DNA from: Blastocatellia bacterium
GTDB lineage: Bacteria > Acidobacteriota > Blastocatellia > UBA7656
NCBI GenBank assembly: GCA_035275065.1
Contig: DATENM010000063.1
Coordinates: forward strand, 62,001-126,000
DNA: 64,000 nucleotides
Direction of reading: 5' to 3'
The position numbers and the translations under genes are program-made. This document shows, piece after piece, positions 7,963 through 16,398 of the stretch (positions are counted from its first letter, which is position 1; every line of letters begins with the position of its first letter). The notes under the pieces are model-generated. The model was not told the DNA's origin. It saw only the letters and a list, made by a program, of their open reading frames with translations, and made no database searches.

Positions 7963-9846
7963 ATGGCCATACAACAACTATCTGAATTGGGTCTCAAATC
8001 GTTAGTCTCCACAGGCGGGCTTCATCCATCGCCGTTTGCCTGGGAGGACCAGATATTCTACTTCTTGTTGGTTGACCGCTTCTCCGACAACAACGAGAAA
8101 GGATTCAAAGACCTTGCCGGCAATCTAGTAACCAGCGGCACGACTCCCCTCTTTACGCCGGCAGCTAACCAGAATGCGATTCAAACCGACGCGGCGGCCA
8201 GCAAATGGCGCGAGGCGGGAACCAGGTATGTCGGCGGCAACCTCAAAGGACTGACCAGCAAGCTCGGCTATCTGAAGCGTTTGGGAATCACCGCCATCTG
8301 GATCAGCCCCGTACTCAAGCAGGTGCATTTCCAGGAGACCTATCACGGTTACGGCATTCAGGATTTCTTGAAGGTCAACCCTCGATTTGGCACGGAGCAA
8401 GAGTTTAAAGACCTGGTGAAGCTCGCCCATGACAATGGCATCTTTGTGATTCTGGACATCATTCTTAACCATGTCGGTAACGTCTTCAGCTACGACCCGA
8501 CGCGACAGCCCAACTATACAGATAAGGATGGCCACTTCGACCCGCGCTGGGACGGCCATCTTTATCCGGTTGTCGGCTTTACCGACAAGCATGGCCAGCC
8601 AACGATCCGGTTCGCGAAAACTGACCCATCCGACCCGGCAAGTTTTCCAGACCCTGACGGCGCCGTCTGGCCGGTCGATTTTCAAAACCCTGCCTACTAC
8701 ACGCAAAAGGGTCATATCTCGGACTTCGATAATGATCCGGAATTTCGCGAGGGTGACTTCTTTGATCTTAAGGACGTGCATCATGGTGCCGGCAACGTAG
8801 ATGACTATGTGCCCTCACAGGCGCTCCTGGATCTGTGTGAGGCATACAAGTATTGGATGGCCTTTGCCGACCTCGATGGCTTCCGTATCGACACCGTCAA
8901 GCACATGGACCCGGGCGCGACCCGCTTCTTCGGCTCCGCGATCCACGAATTTGCGCAGAGCATCGGCAAAGACAACTTCTTGCTCATCGGTGAAATCACC
9001 GGCGGGCGCTCCTTTGCCTTTGACACGCTGGAGATAACGGGACTGGATGCCGCTCTGGGCATTGATGAGATACCCGACAAGCTGGAGTTCCTGGCGAAGG
9101 GGTTGCGCAATCCGAATGACTACTTCGGCCTATTTCGCAATTCTGAGCTCATCGGCAAAGGCTCGCATACTTGGTTTCGTAATAAGGTCGTCACCTTCTT
9201 CAATGATCACGATCAGGTGAGTAAAGGGGCTAACAAGGCCCGCTTCTGTGCCGACCCGGATGGGGCTAAGCTGGTGCTGAACGCGCTGGCGCTCAATGTG
9301 ACCACCCTCGGCATCCCCTGCATCTATTATGGCAGCGAACAGAGTTTCAATGGCCATGGCGGCGGGGACGGTGCTGACCGCTATATCCGCGAGGCGATGT
9401 TTGGCGGCGAGTTCGGCTCTTTTGAAAGCAGCAGCGTACACTTTTTCGACGAAGGGAGCCAGGTATACCAGGAGCTATCAAAGATACTAAAGGTCCGCCG
9501 GGACAAGGCCGCCCTGCGGCGCGGGCGCCAGTATTTGCGGCCCATCTCGGATGACGGCCAGCACTTCGGGTTGCCGCAAATGATCGGCGGCCATATCCGT
9601 TTTGTGGTTCCGTGGTCACGGATCCTGAGCGATGAGGAGATGGTGTTGGCCATCAACACAGATCCCGACCGGGCGCATACTGCTTGGGTCACGATTGATG
9701 CTTCACTTCATAAGTCGGGGGACCTTCTTACCTGTATTTACTCAACCGACTCGGCACAGCTTGGCAGTCAAATCCAAGTCGAAGCCCGGAATGGTCTATC
9801 GGTTAGACTGACAGTGCCGGCCGCGGGCTTTGTCACGTTCGAGTAG
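7963..9846 (+). CDS. Alpha-amylase family glycoside hydrolase (GH13)
   Basis: This 627-residue enzyme has the GH13 (beta/alpha)8 barrel. Visible conserved regions are LDIILNHVGN (region I), GFRIDTVKH with the nucleophile Asp near residue 310 (region II), LLIGEITG with the acid/base Glu near 344 (region III) and FFNDHDQ with the transition-state Asp near 417 (region IV). It should act on alpha-1,4-linked glucans or transfer maltosyl/glucosyl units. There is no signal peptide, so it is probably cytoplasmic. A C-terminal beta-domain follows residue 540. The ATG at 7963 has AAGGAG eight bases upstream. Exact specificity cannot be told. Confidence 0.9.
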   Translation: MAIQQLSELGLKSLVSTGGLHPSPFAWEDQIFYFLLVDRFSDNNEKGFKDLAGNLVTSGTTPLFTPAANQNAIQTDAAASKWREAGTRYVGGNLKGLTSKLGYLKRLGITAIWISPVLKQVHFQETYHGYGIQDFLKVNPRFGTEQEFKDLVKLAHDNGIFVILDIILNHVGNVFSYDPTRQPNYTDKDGHFDPRWDGHLYPVVGFTDKHGQPTIRFAKTDPSDPASFPDPDGAVWPVDFQNPAYYTQKGHISDFDNDPEFREGDFFDLKDVHHGAGNVDDYVPSQALLDLCEAYKYWMAFADLDGFRIDTVKHMDPGATRFFGSAIHEFAQSIGKDNFLLIGEITGGRSFAFDTLEITGLDAALGIDEIPDKLEFLAKGLRNPNDYFGLFRNSELIGKGSHTWFRNKVVTFFNDHDQVSKGANKARFCADPDGAKLVLNALALNVTTLGIPCIYYGSEQSFNGHGGGDGADRYIREAMFGGEFGSFESSSVHFFDEGSQVYQELSKILKVRRDKAALRRGRQYLRPISDDGQHFGLPQMIGGHIRFVVPWSRILSDEEMVLAINTDPDRAHTAWVTIDASLHKSGDLLTCIYSTDSAQLGSQIQVEARNGLSVRLTVPAAGFVTFE

Positions 9847-10153
9847 AGGGTCGGCCTTGGATATATGGGAGCGTTTGAGCAGGCGACACATAGCGGTCGC
9901 GCTTATCGCTACGCGGTGACGCTCATTAGCCAAACGACAAAGCTGCTTGAGACTAGCAGACGGAGTCTATCAACGAGACCTTGCAGTATCTCAGGGCTCA
10001 GTTGCTGGTACAGTGGGGCCCGGCCTGGATATTCCTTCGCAGACAGATAACCAGCGCCGGGTGAGCTTCGAGCATCAGGGTAAACAGATAAGCGTTGATT
10101 CAGCTTCGGGTGTATGGATAAGAGAGCTAGAGGGTGATTGGCGCTGTCTTGCA

Positions 10154-10278
10154 ATGCCGCGCCCGCACAGCAGCTTAGACCAGCAGACGCCGGAGAGATT
10201 TGCGAGGAAGTGCCGCCTGCTTCAGGAGGCGAAAAAGCGGCTCGGACTCTCATGATGACTACACCTCAGTTCGGGGCT
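10154..10278 (+). pseudogene. Second IS3-like transposase 3' remnant
   Basis: The frame ending at the TGA near 10,255 reads RPHSSLDQQTPERFARK and then CRLLQEAKKRLGLS, the usual C-terminus of an IS3-family transposase. The DNA from about 10,190 to 10,278 is close to 2490-2566, including the CTCAGTTCGGGGCT end. Only the 3' end survives. In the stretch from 9847 to this point I see no supported gene. Confidence 0.65.
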
Positions 10279-10348
10279 GGACCACAAGCATTTACGGCAA
10301 CTAGCCGGTTGCCGGAAATGCTTGAAGCAGAAACAGAGTTGATGATTT

Positions 10349-13075
10349 ATGTCCGACAGTAGCAACCATGAATTCGATGTATTCGTTAGCTATGCGACTA
10401 ACCCCGACTATTCGCTTGCCCGTAATCTTGAGAGCTTCTTAGAGACGTTTCACAAACTGCCTAACCCGGAAAACATCTCGCTGATTCCATTAAGGGCCTG
10501 TGTGGACGGTTCCGACTTTCACACATCTGCACGGAGCGGTGGGGGCGATGATGTGGGAAAGACCATCGAGAGTTATCTAGCAAGATCAAAAGAATTACTC
10601 GTCTTATGTTCAAGGAATGCGCGGCAGTCAACCTGGGTTGATCAAGAGATCAAGTGGTTCCTCGCCAACAGAGGATCAGGCGCAATCAGGCTGGCGCTGA
10701 CGGAAGGGGAAGACCTTAGCCATTTGGATGAGATCTTTCCGCAAGCTGTACTAGACGCAGGTTTGCACAAGCGCATTGCCTATGATTTTAGGGGAGTCCA
10801 TAAACGTGCCAGGCAGAAGTGGCAATCGGTCCGCGATTTTGATGATGAGAGGACGCGGCTCGCGGCAGACTTATACGATAAACCGGCAAGCGAAATTCGC
10901 CCAATATGGTTCCGTGAGCAACGACGGCTGGCACGGAATCGGACGCGCATCTTCATCACCGTCACGATGGTTCTGCTCGCCCTGCTGATCCTAACGGTCT
11001 ACTTTTATTTCATCGCCGAGGCACGCCGCAAGCAAGCATTTGCCGAGGCGGAACGAACACGAAGGCAATTTTATGTGGCAAGCTTGAACCTGGCCCATCG
11101 CGCATGGAATGAAGGTTCAGTCACTCTCGCGCAACAGCTACTCGAAGAGCAAAACCCGCGTCAAGGGCAGGAAGACCTGCGCGATTTTGACTGGTCACAC
11201 CTCTGGCGACGCACTCAGGCTGAAAAATCACAATTCTTCGTCAAGGGAGTTGCTTTTGAAAGCGTTTCCGTTTCATCCGATGGCTTACTAGTAGCGGCTG
11301 GCGGGAGACGCTGGTCTCCGCAGAACGGTGATGAAGATCCATCTCACTATGTTTATGTCTGGTCCTTACAGACGGGAGAGTTGAAATATACGCTTGCGGA
11401 GCATGACGAGTCAGTTAAGGCGGTGAAATTCTCACCCACTGCTCCAGTGCTCGTGTCGGGGAGCGAAAGCGGCACGCTGAAAGTCTGGAGTGTGGAATCA
11501 GGATTGGAAATCTACTCGGCTGATCTGGGGTCGGTAGATTCGCTGGCTTTTTCGCCCGACGGCGGTACTTTAGCTGTGGCCGACGGCGCTCAGATTGATC
11601 TATTTAACACGACAACCTGGGAGAGTATGGGTCAGCTCGTCAGCTACCCGGACCAGGAACTGCTCGCGCTCGCCTTCTCTCCTGACGGAAAATTCCTCGC
11701 TGTAGGAGGAATGCAGAAACAAGTTCACCTTTGGGATATGACGAAACGAAAGAAAGTTGAGATTTTGGGCGAACACAAGGGCCGGGTCACTTCGGCTGCG
11801 TGGTCAACTGAGAGTAATCAGCTCGCTACGGGTGGGGAAGATGGAGAGGTCATTCTGTGGGATATAACTAAAAAGAGAAATCCGGTTCACCTGCCGCAGG
11901 GCGATGGTGCGTACTCGCTCGCCTTCGCACGAGGCGGAAAGCTTCTCGCTGTCGGGTTAGGCAAACCGACGGAGATCGAAGGGGGAAAGGCCATTGTGCT
12001 CTGGGATGTTCCCACGGGCACCCAACGCGGTCTGCTCAGGGGGCATCCGAGGCGCATCATGTCTTTAGATTTTACGCCGACCGGGGATTCACTTGTCTCT
12101 GTCGGCGAGGAAGAGAACGTCCGCGCTTGGGACATTGCGAAGGCCAGTTATCTGACCTATTTTGAGGGTCATGGATCGCCCGTTTGGGCATTCGCATTCT
12201 CACCCGATGGAAAGACCTTGGCTTCTGGCGATGGCGATGGCGCGATTCGACTATGGCTCCTTCAACCCGGTGGGCTATCGGCGTTCGTTCAGGCACACCA
12301 GAAACGCGTTTCGGATCTTTCCTTCGATCCGACAGGCCGCCTGCTCGCATCAGTCGGCTGGGACGATACTGTGCGGCTCTGGGAACCCGCCTCGAAAACC
12401 GCGCCGCGATTATTATTACAAACTGGCCATGGTCTAACGTCCGTAGCGTTTTCGCCTGACGGAACCAAGTTAGCGGCAGCGCATTGCGATGGCACCATCT
12501 ATGTCTGGGAAGGGCCAGATTTCAAAGCGCTGCCGAGCCTTAAACAAAGCGGCTGTCTCACGTTTCTGGCCTGGTCGCCTGATAGTAGGCTCCTCGTAGC
12601 TGGCGGTGGCAGCCCCGCAACCCCGGAATCACCAAGATCGATTTCCCTCTGGCGCATCGGTGATACCAGCCCTTTGAAGGTTCTTAACGGGCACAGTTCA
12701 TGGCCCTCTTGTGTAGCCTTTTCACCTAACAGTAAGAATCTGGTCACGGGTGACTGGGACGGCGAGGTGATTCTTTGGGATCTGGCGTCCGGCACAATGA
12801 GTCAAAGGATGCGCGGCCATACTGACTTAGTTACAGGGGTCTCGTTCTCCCCCTCTGGGAAAATCATAGCCTCGTCAAGTAGAGATAAGACGGTACGCAT
12901 CTGGGATACAATAACGGGGCAGGAACGTGCGACGCTGACGGAAAGTGAGCAGGAGCTTTTCGCCTTAAAATTCCATCCCAAAGGCGATATGCTTGCCGCT
13001 GGTGGTTCAGATGGTAGCATCGTGCTATGGCTTTCAGATGCCTCTCCGTTGGTTACAATCTCTCCACAACGGTAG
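10349..13075 (+). CDS. TIR domain - transmembrane - WD40 repeat protein
   Basis: This 908-residue protein starts with a TIR domain (residues about 8-150; DVFVSYAT, then STWVDQEIKWFL with the probable catalytic Glu at 100). One membrane helix follows at about 201-223 and then a short coiled linker. From about 290 to 900 there are many WD40 repeats with repeated FSPDG(K)xLA and LWD motifs, enough for two propellers. TIR domains in bacteria often cleave NAD+ when triggered, as in defence systems, and WD40 propellers bind proteins or ligands. The inference is a membrane-tethered sensor-effector, possibly for immunity or signalling. No NTPase (STAND) domain is present. The gene stands alone, just before the biosynthetic operon, on the other strand. 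Confidence 0.8.
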   Translation: MSDSSNHEFDVFVSYATNPDYSLARNLESFLETFHKLPNPENISLIPLRACVDGSDFHTSARSGGGDDVGKTIESYLARSKELLVLCSRNARQSTWVDQEIKWFLANRGSGAIRLALTEGEDLSHLDEIFPQAVLDAGLHKRIAYDFRGVHKRARQKWQSVRDFDDERTRLAADLYDKPASEIRPIWFREQRRLARNRTRIFITVTMVLLALLILTVYFYFIAEARRKQAFAEAERTRRQFYVASLNLAHRAWNEGSVTLAQQLLEEQNPRQGQEDLRDFDWSHLWRRTQAEKSQFFVKGVAFESVSVSSDGLLVAAGGRRWSPQNGDEDPSHYVYVWSLQTGELKYTLAEHDESVKAVKFSPTAPVLVSGSESGTLKVWSVESGLEIYSADLGSVDSLAFSPDGGTLAVADGAQIDLFNTTTWESMGQLVSYPDQELLALAFSPDGKFLAVGGMQKQVHLWDMTKRKKVEILGEHKGRVTSAAWSTESNQLATGGEDGEVILWDITKKRNPVHLPQGDGAYSLAFARGGKLLAVGLGKPTEIEGGKAIVLWDVPTGTQRGLLRGHPRRIMSLDFTPTGDSLVSVGEEENVRAWDIAKASYLTYFEGHGSPVWAFAFSPDGKTLASGDGDGAIRLWLLQPGGLSAFVQAHQKRVSDLSFDPTGRLLASVGWDDTVRLWEPASKTAPRLLLQTGHGLTSVAFSPDGTKLAAAHCDGTIYVWEGPDFKALPSLKQSGCLTFLAWSPDSRLLVAGGGSPATPESPRSISLWRIGDTSPLKVLNGHSSWPSCVAFSPNSKNLVTGDWDGEVILWDLASGTMSQRMRGHTDLVTGVSFSPSGKIIASSSRDKTVRIWDTITGQERATLTESEQELFALKFHPKGDMLAAGGSDGSIVLWLSDASPLVTISPQR

Positions 13076-13180
13076 AGCGTTTTTGAGGGACGGCCCAAAA
13101 CCACCTTTGGATGCGCCGTAAATATCAGAGTGATGTCGGATAAGACGATGCTCCGACGGTGGCGAAGTGAAGGTAGTAGA

Positions 13181-14161
13181 TCAAATTGCCTCGAGCGCGA
13201 TGGCCCCGCAGTACACCGGCCCACAGAGAAAGAGAAGGACGCGCTCGGTCGTGGCGATCAGTTGCTCCCGGGTGAGGTTGGCCAGGTTGATCAACGGATC
13301 GAATGGGATATGCCCGAGCTGGCCGACGTTTTTCAGAAAAACGCGGTCCGGAGGGAAGCCCAGCAGCTTGCCGTGGGTGACTGACGTCAAAGTATTGTAG
13401 TCGCCAACCACAATCCAGCGAAAGTCTGCGGGCTGGAGATTGCACGCTTCGTAACAGTCCGCGGCCGCGTTCCTCATGGCGTAGAACATCTCGAGCAGCA
13501 TTTTGGTGCGGTCGTCCACTTGCTTGTACGGCCGAGTGCCGACGTATGCGAGGCGGAAGGCCCCGTCTTCCCGGGGGGCCTCGCTGCTGACGATGCAGGC
13601 CGCCACGCCATCTCCGGCCATCGAGACTGCCTCCGGCAGTAGGCGCGCGCCAGGAGCGCCGAATTTCTCGCCGGCGACGATCAGGATGTTGCGGCTTAGA
13701 CCCTTGATCACGAGCGCCTCGGCCATGATGAACGCATGCAGGAGATTGGTGCAGGCGCCGTACGTGGCGCAAAGCACGGATGCCCTACAGATTCCCAGAC
13801 GCTGCAACAACAGGAAGAGGCGATTGCGGGTGTCACGAAACGGACCGGCTGCCGAGGGAACGTCGTCCTCGAAGAGAGCTCCGAAACTTTCGGTCGCGAG
13901 AATGACGGTGTCGATGTCTGCTGCCGCGATCCCTGCCGATTGCAGCGACTCGCGAATGCACACCTCCATGGCTTGAGCGAGCGGGCGATTGAGCACCGAG
14001 ACCCCGAGGATTTGCTGGTCGAGCAACTGGCTTGCCTCCTCCAGCGAGAGGCCCTCGCCAACAAGGTCGCACAGCGGAACGCATTCGCCGACCTCGTATC
14101 GAATGGCCCTGATCACGACGTCGCCTCGATCACCGAAATGCACTCCGCGCCGGTCATCCAT
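13181..14161 (-). CDS. KAS III-like (FabH/thiolase fold) enzyme, non-canonical active site
   Basis: The fold is that of 3-oxoacyl-ACP synthase III: the nucleophile Cys lies in ATYGACTN and the late NVGQLGHIPFDP segment matches the NxGNT region. Where FabH has HQAN, this protein has GDYN, so the catalytic His is missing. It may therefore not decarboxylate malonyl-ACP but instead move acyl groups, as some KAS III relatives do. This is the last gene of the long minus-strand cluster. The start is uncertain: the ATG at 14161 gives the usual length of 326 residues, and in-frame starts exist at 14185 and 14293. Confidence 0.75.
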   Translation of the reverse strand: MDDRRGVHFGDRGDVVIRAIRYEVGECVPLCDLVGEGLSLEEASQLLDQQILGVSVLNRPLAQAMEVCIRESLQSAGIAAADIDTVILATESFGALFEDDVPSAAGPFRDTRNRLFLLLQRLGICRASVLCATYGACTNLLHAFIMAEALVIKGLSRNILIVAGEKFGAPGARLLPEAVSMAGDGVAACIVSSEAPREDGAFRLAYVGTRPYKQVDDRTKMLLEMFYAMRNAAADCYEACNLQPADFRWIVVGDYNTLTSVTHGKLLGFPPDRVFLKNVGQLGHIPFDPLINLANLTREQLIATTERVLLFLCGPVYCGAIALEAI

Positions 14162-14303
14162 GGAATGTCCATCATGCGCGTCCATCGTGTGCGGTGTCAA
14201 CATTCGCGTGATCGAGCGTAGCCTGCGCGACAGAAGAGGAGGCGCGGGGTAGCGAATACGCAGTGACATGTAAGCGGCCGGTCGCGGAAGCATGCGTGTC
14301 GCA

Positions 14304-16343
14304 TCACGCAAGAAAGTTGAGAATTATATTATGCATCCCGACATCATCGAAGATTCCGTGGTGATTACCTCCCTCAAGTATTACCAGGTGAGCGCCTTTT
14401 ATTCGCCCTGCGATCTCACGCGCAGCTTCCACAGCGGCAATCTGATCGTTGCTGCACGCAATAATCATCGTCGGCGCAGTTATACCAATGGCCCACGCAT
14501 GTTCTGGTTCGCCAAACGATTGTGAAATCATATGGGCATAACGATACAACAGCTCTGGAGTTCTAAAAGGGGTGTTGATGATGCGACGAAGCGCCGGATT
14601 GACGCAAGCCGTCAACGAAAGTGTTTGGCCTGCCCCCTGGCCCGGATCTGCCTCCCCGTCGAACTCAGTACGACTCCCCGTTATGAGGCGATGAAAGAGT
14701 TGGGCTGATCTCCTACTGCTGGCGATTTCAGGCATCGAAGCGCGCATCGTCTTTTCGTAATGAGTCCGCGGGACGCTCTGTGGCAAATTGAAAGCTCCAT
14801 TAGCAATCACCAGGCTAAGAGCGCGTTCGGGGTAGAGAGAGGCAAACTTTAGCGCAACCTGTGCGCCGTTACACCAACCGATAATATGGGCTGCCTCTAT
14901 GCGGTTAGCGTCGAGCAGGCTAACGAGGTCTTCGACGTGATGGCCGATGGCGCATCTTTCAGGGTCGAAGGCACTATCGGAGTTAGGAACCCAGCGCGAC
15001 TCCCACGTGAGAAATCTAAACGGCGCGGCTAGTCGCTTTGCCAGGGGCAACCAAATGATCGCCGGTATTCCGATGGCGTTGACTAAGACCACCGCAGGGC
15101 CCACAGAATTTCCGCCGGTAAACGCGCACAAAGCAATATCGTCCCGGCTTCGCAAACAGGTGCGACGGAAAACGGTTCCTTCCGCCGCCTCTTGAGATTC
15201 CCCCATGTACTCCATTACGTAGTCATGTAACTCCTGTCGGTTGATGCCATGATCGCCTGGTAAGGAACGCTCAAACTCTTTACCTTGCTGAAGGTAATCG
15301 CAATAAAACTTTAATCTCCTATTCACTGTTGTTTCAAAAGATGTCCGCTCCGGAATGGTTTGCGAGAACGCCGACGTTTGCTCAATTTTCAGGGCTTTAA
15401 AGAGCGTCTTGACTATCACTTCGGCTGTAAGATTCGATGCGCTGGTGAGGTGATAGATTGGGCCTCCTGCGAACTCACCGGCTATGAGCTTATTGACGTC
15501 AGCCATCATGTGATCAACAGGGATCAGATTGATTTGGGTTGTGGGATTACCGGCGAGGGGAAAGGAATGCGCCGAGCTGGGTAAGCTCGAGCGGAGGTCG
15601 AGGAGTTCCTTCACGAAGCCGTACAGTCCGGTTGTGCAACCTCCGGTCATCAAGGTCAGAGAGGGACCAATGACAGTAGACGGTCGGAGAATGCGGTAGT
15701 CAATCTGGTGAGTCCGGCAAAAAGTCGCCACCTCATGTTCGGCCAGGCATTGACTCTCCTCATAGAAGTTGTTGAACTCTCCGGGAAGGGGATGAAGTTC
15801 CTCGTGCGCGTAGTTGTGAGTGCGTCCTGCTGTGTAAGCTGTAGAGACATGGATGAAACGTTTGGCGCAAATTGAGCGCGCAAAATCCAGCGCGTTGCGA
15901 GTGCCGGTTACGTTTTGCGCATACAGCGCATCCTTGTGCGACTCGTCAGTGCTAAACCCGAAGGCGAAGTGCCAGAACTCATCCACTCCCTCGTCTCGCA
16001 CCTTCGCCAGGGTGATTTCGTCTACTCCGCAGTTTTTCCGCGTAACATCGCCTCTGATTGCGCTCAGTCGGGTTCTCCAGCTTTCAGGTTCGAAAGGAAC
16101 TCGGTATGAGGCAGTGCAGACTTCAATCCTCTCCAGTATCCGCCGCTCTGCTTCGTCCACCGAAACGCCTCTCGCCAAAGCAATAAATCTTCCGGGCATC
16201 CTGGCGCGCCAGAACAGAAAGTGACTGCCCAGGAAGCCGCTTGCGCCAGAGACGCAGAGCGTTTTTCCTAAACCATCGTGGGCCGAATGATTTCTCAGGA
16301 TGTGGGATTGAGGGCCTGGAAGTGGATTTGAGACATCTGCCAT
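14304..16343 (-). CDS. NAD(P)-dependent thioester reductase-like / alpha-beta hydrolase fusion
   Basis: ATG 16343 is supported by GGGAG just upstream and by a start 55 bases after the NRPS stop. Residues about 25-400 form an extended short-chain dehydrogenase/thioester-reductase-like domain, with GASGFLGSHF as the NAD(P) motif and FIHVSTAYTAG. The expected catalytic YxxxK reads FYEESQC, so Lys is replaced by Gln (codon CAA). Residues about 420-678 are an alpha/beta hydrolase with a Cys nucleophile elbow GWCNGAQ, an Asp in CSNDQ and a His in GGNHHG. In NRPS clusters such reductase domains release the thioester-bound product as an aldehyde or alcohol. With the changed residue, that activity is uncertain and it could be a binding or epimerase-like domain. 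Confidence 0.8.
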   Translation of the reverse strand: MADVSNPLPGPQSHILRNHSAHDGLGKTLCVSGASGFLGSHFLFWRARMPGRFIALARGVSVDEAERRILERIEVCTASYRVPFEPESWRTRLSAIRGDVTRKNCGVDEITLAKVRDEGVDEFWHFAFGFSTDESHKDALYAQNVTGTRNALDFARSICAKRFIHVSTAYTAGRTHNYAHEELHPLPGEFNNFYEESQCLAEHEVATFCRTHQIDYRILRPSTVIGPSLTLMTGGCTTGLYGFVKELLDLRSSLPSSAHSFPLAGNPTTQINLIPVDHMMADVNKLIAGEFAGGPIYHLTSASNLTAEVIVKTLFKALKIEQTSAFSQTIPERTSFETTVNRRLKFYCDYLQQGKEFERSLPGDHGINRQELHDYVMEYMGESQEAAEGTVFRRTCLRSRDDIALCAFTGGNSVGPAVVLVNAIGIPAIIWLPLAKRLAAPFRFLTWESRWVPNSDSAFDPERCAIGHHVEDLVSLLDANRIEAAHIIGWCNGAQVALKFASLYPERALSLVIANGAFNLPQSVPRTHYEKTMRASMPEIASSRRSAQLFHRLITGSRTEFDGEADPGQGAGQTLSLTACVNPALRRIINTPFRTPELLYRYAHMISQSFGEPEHAWAIGITAPTMIIACSNDQIAAVEAAREIAGRIKGAHLVILEGGNHHGIFDDVGMHNIILNFLA

Positions 16344-16398
16344 CACAACTCCCGGACGCGCCTGATCGAAACTACAAACATATAGGAAACTCGTGAGG

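Noticed and set aside
13125..13772. Second minus-strand frame overlapping the KAS III-like gene
   Set aside because: Shadow frame rich in Arg/Gly/Ser; the KAS III-like frame carries the Cys motif and full fold.
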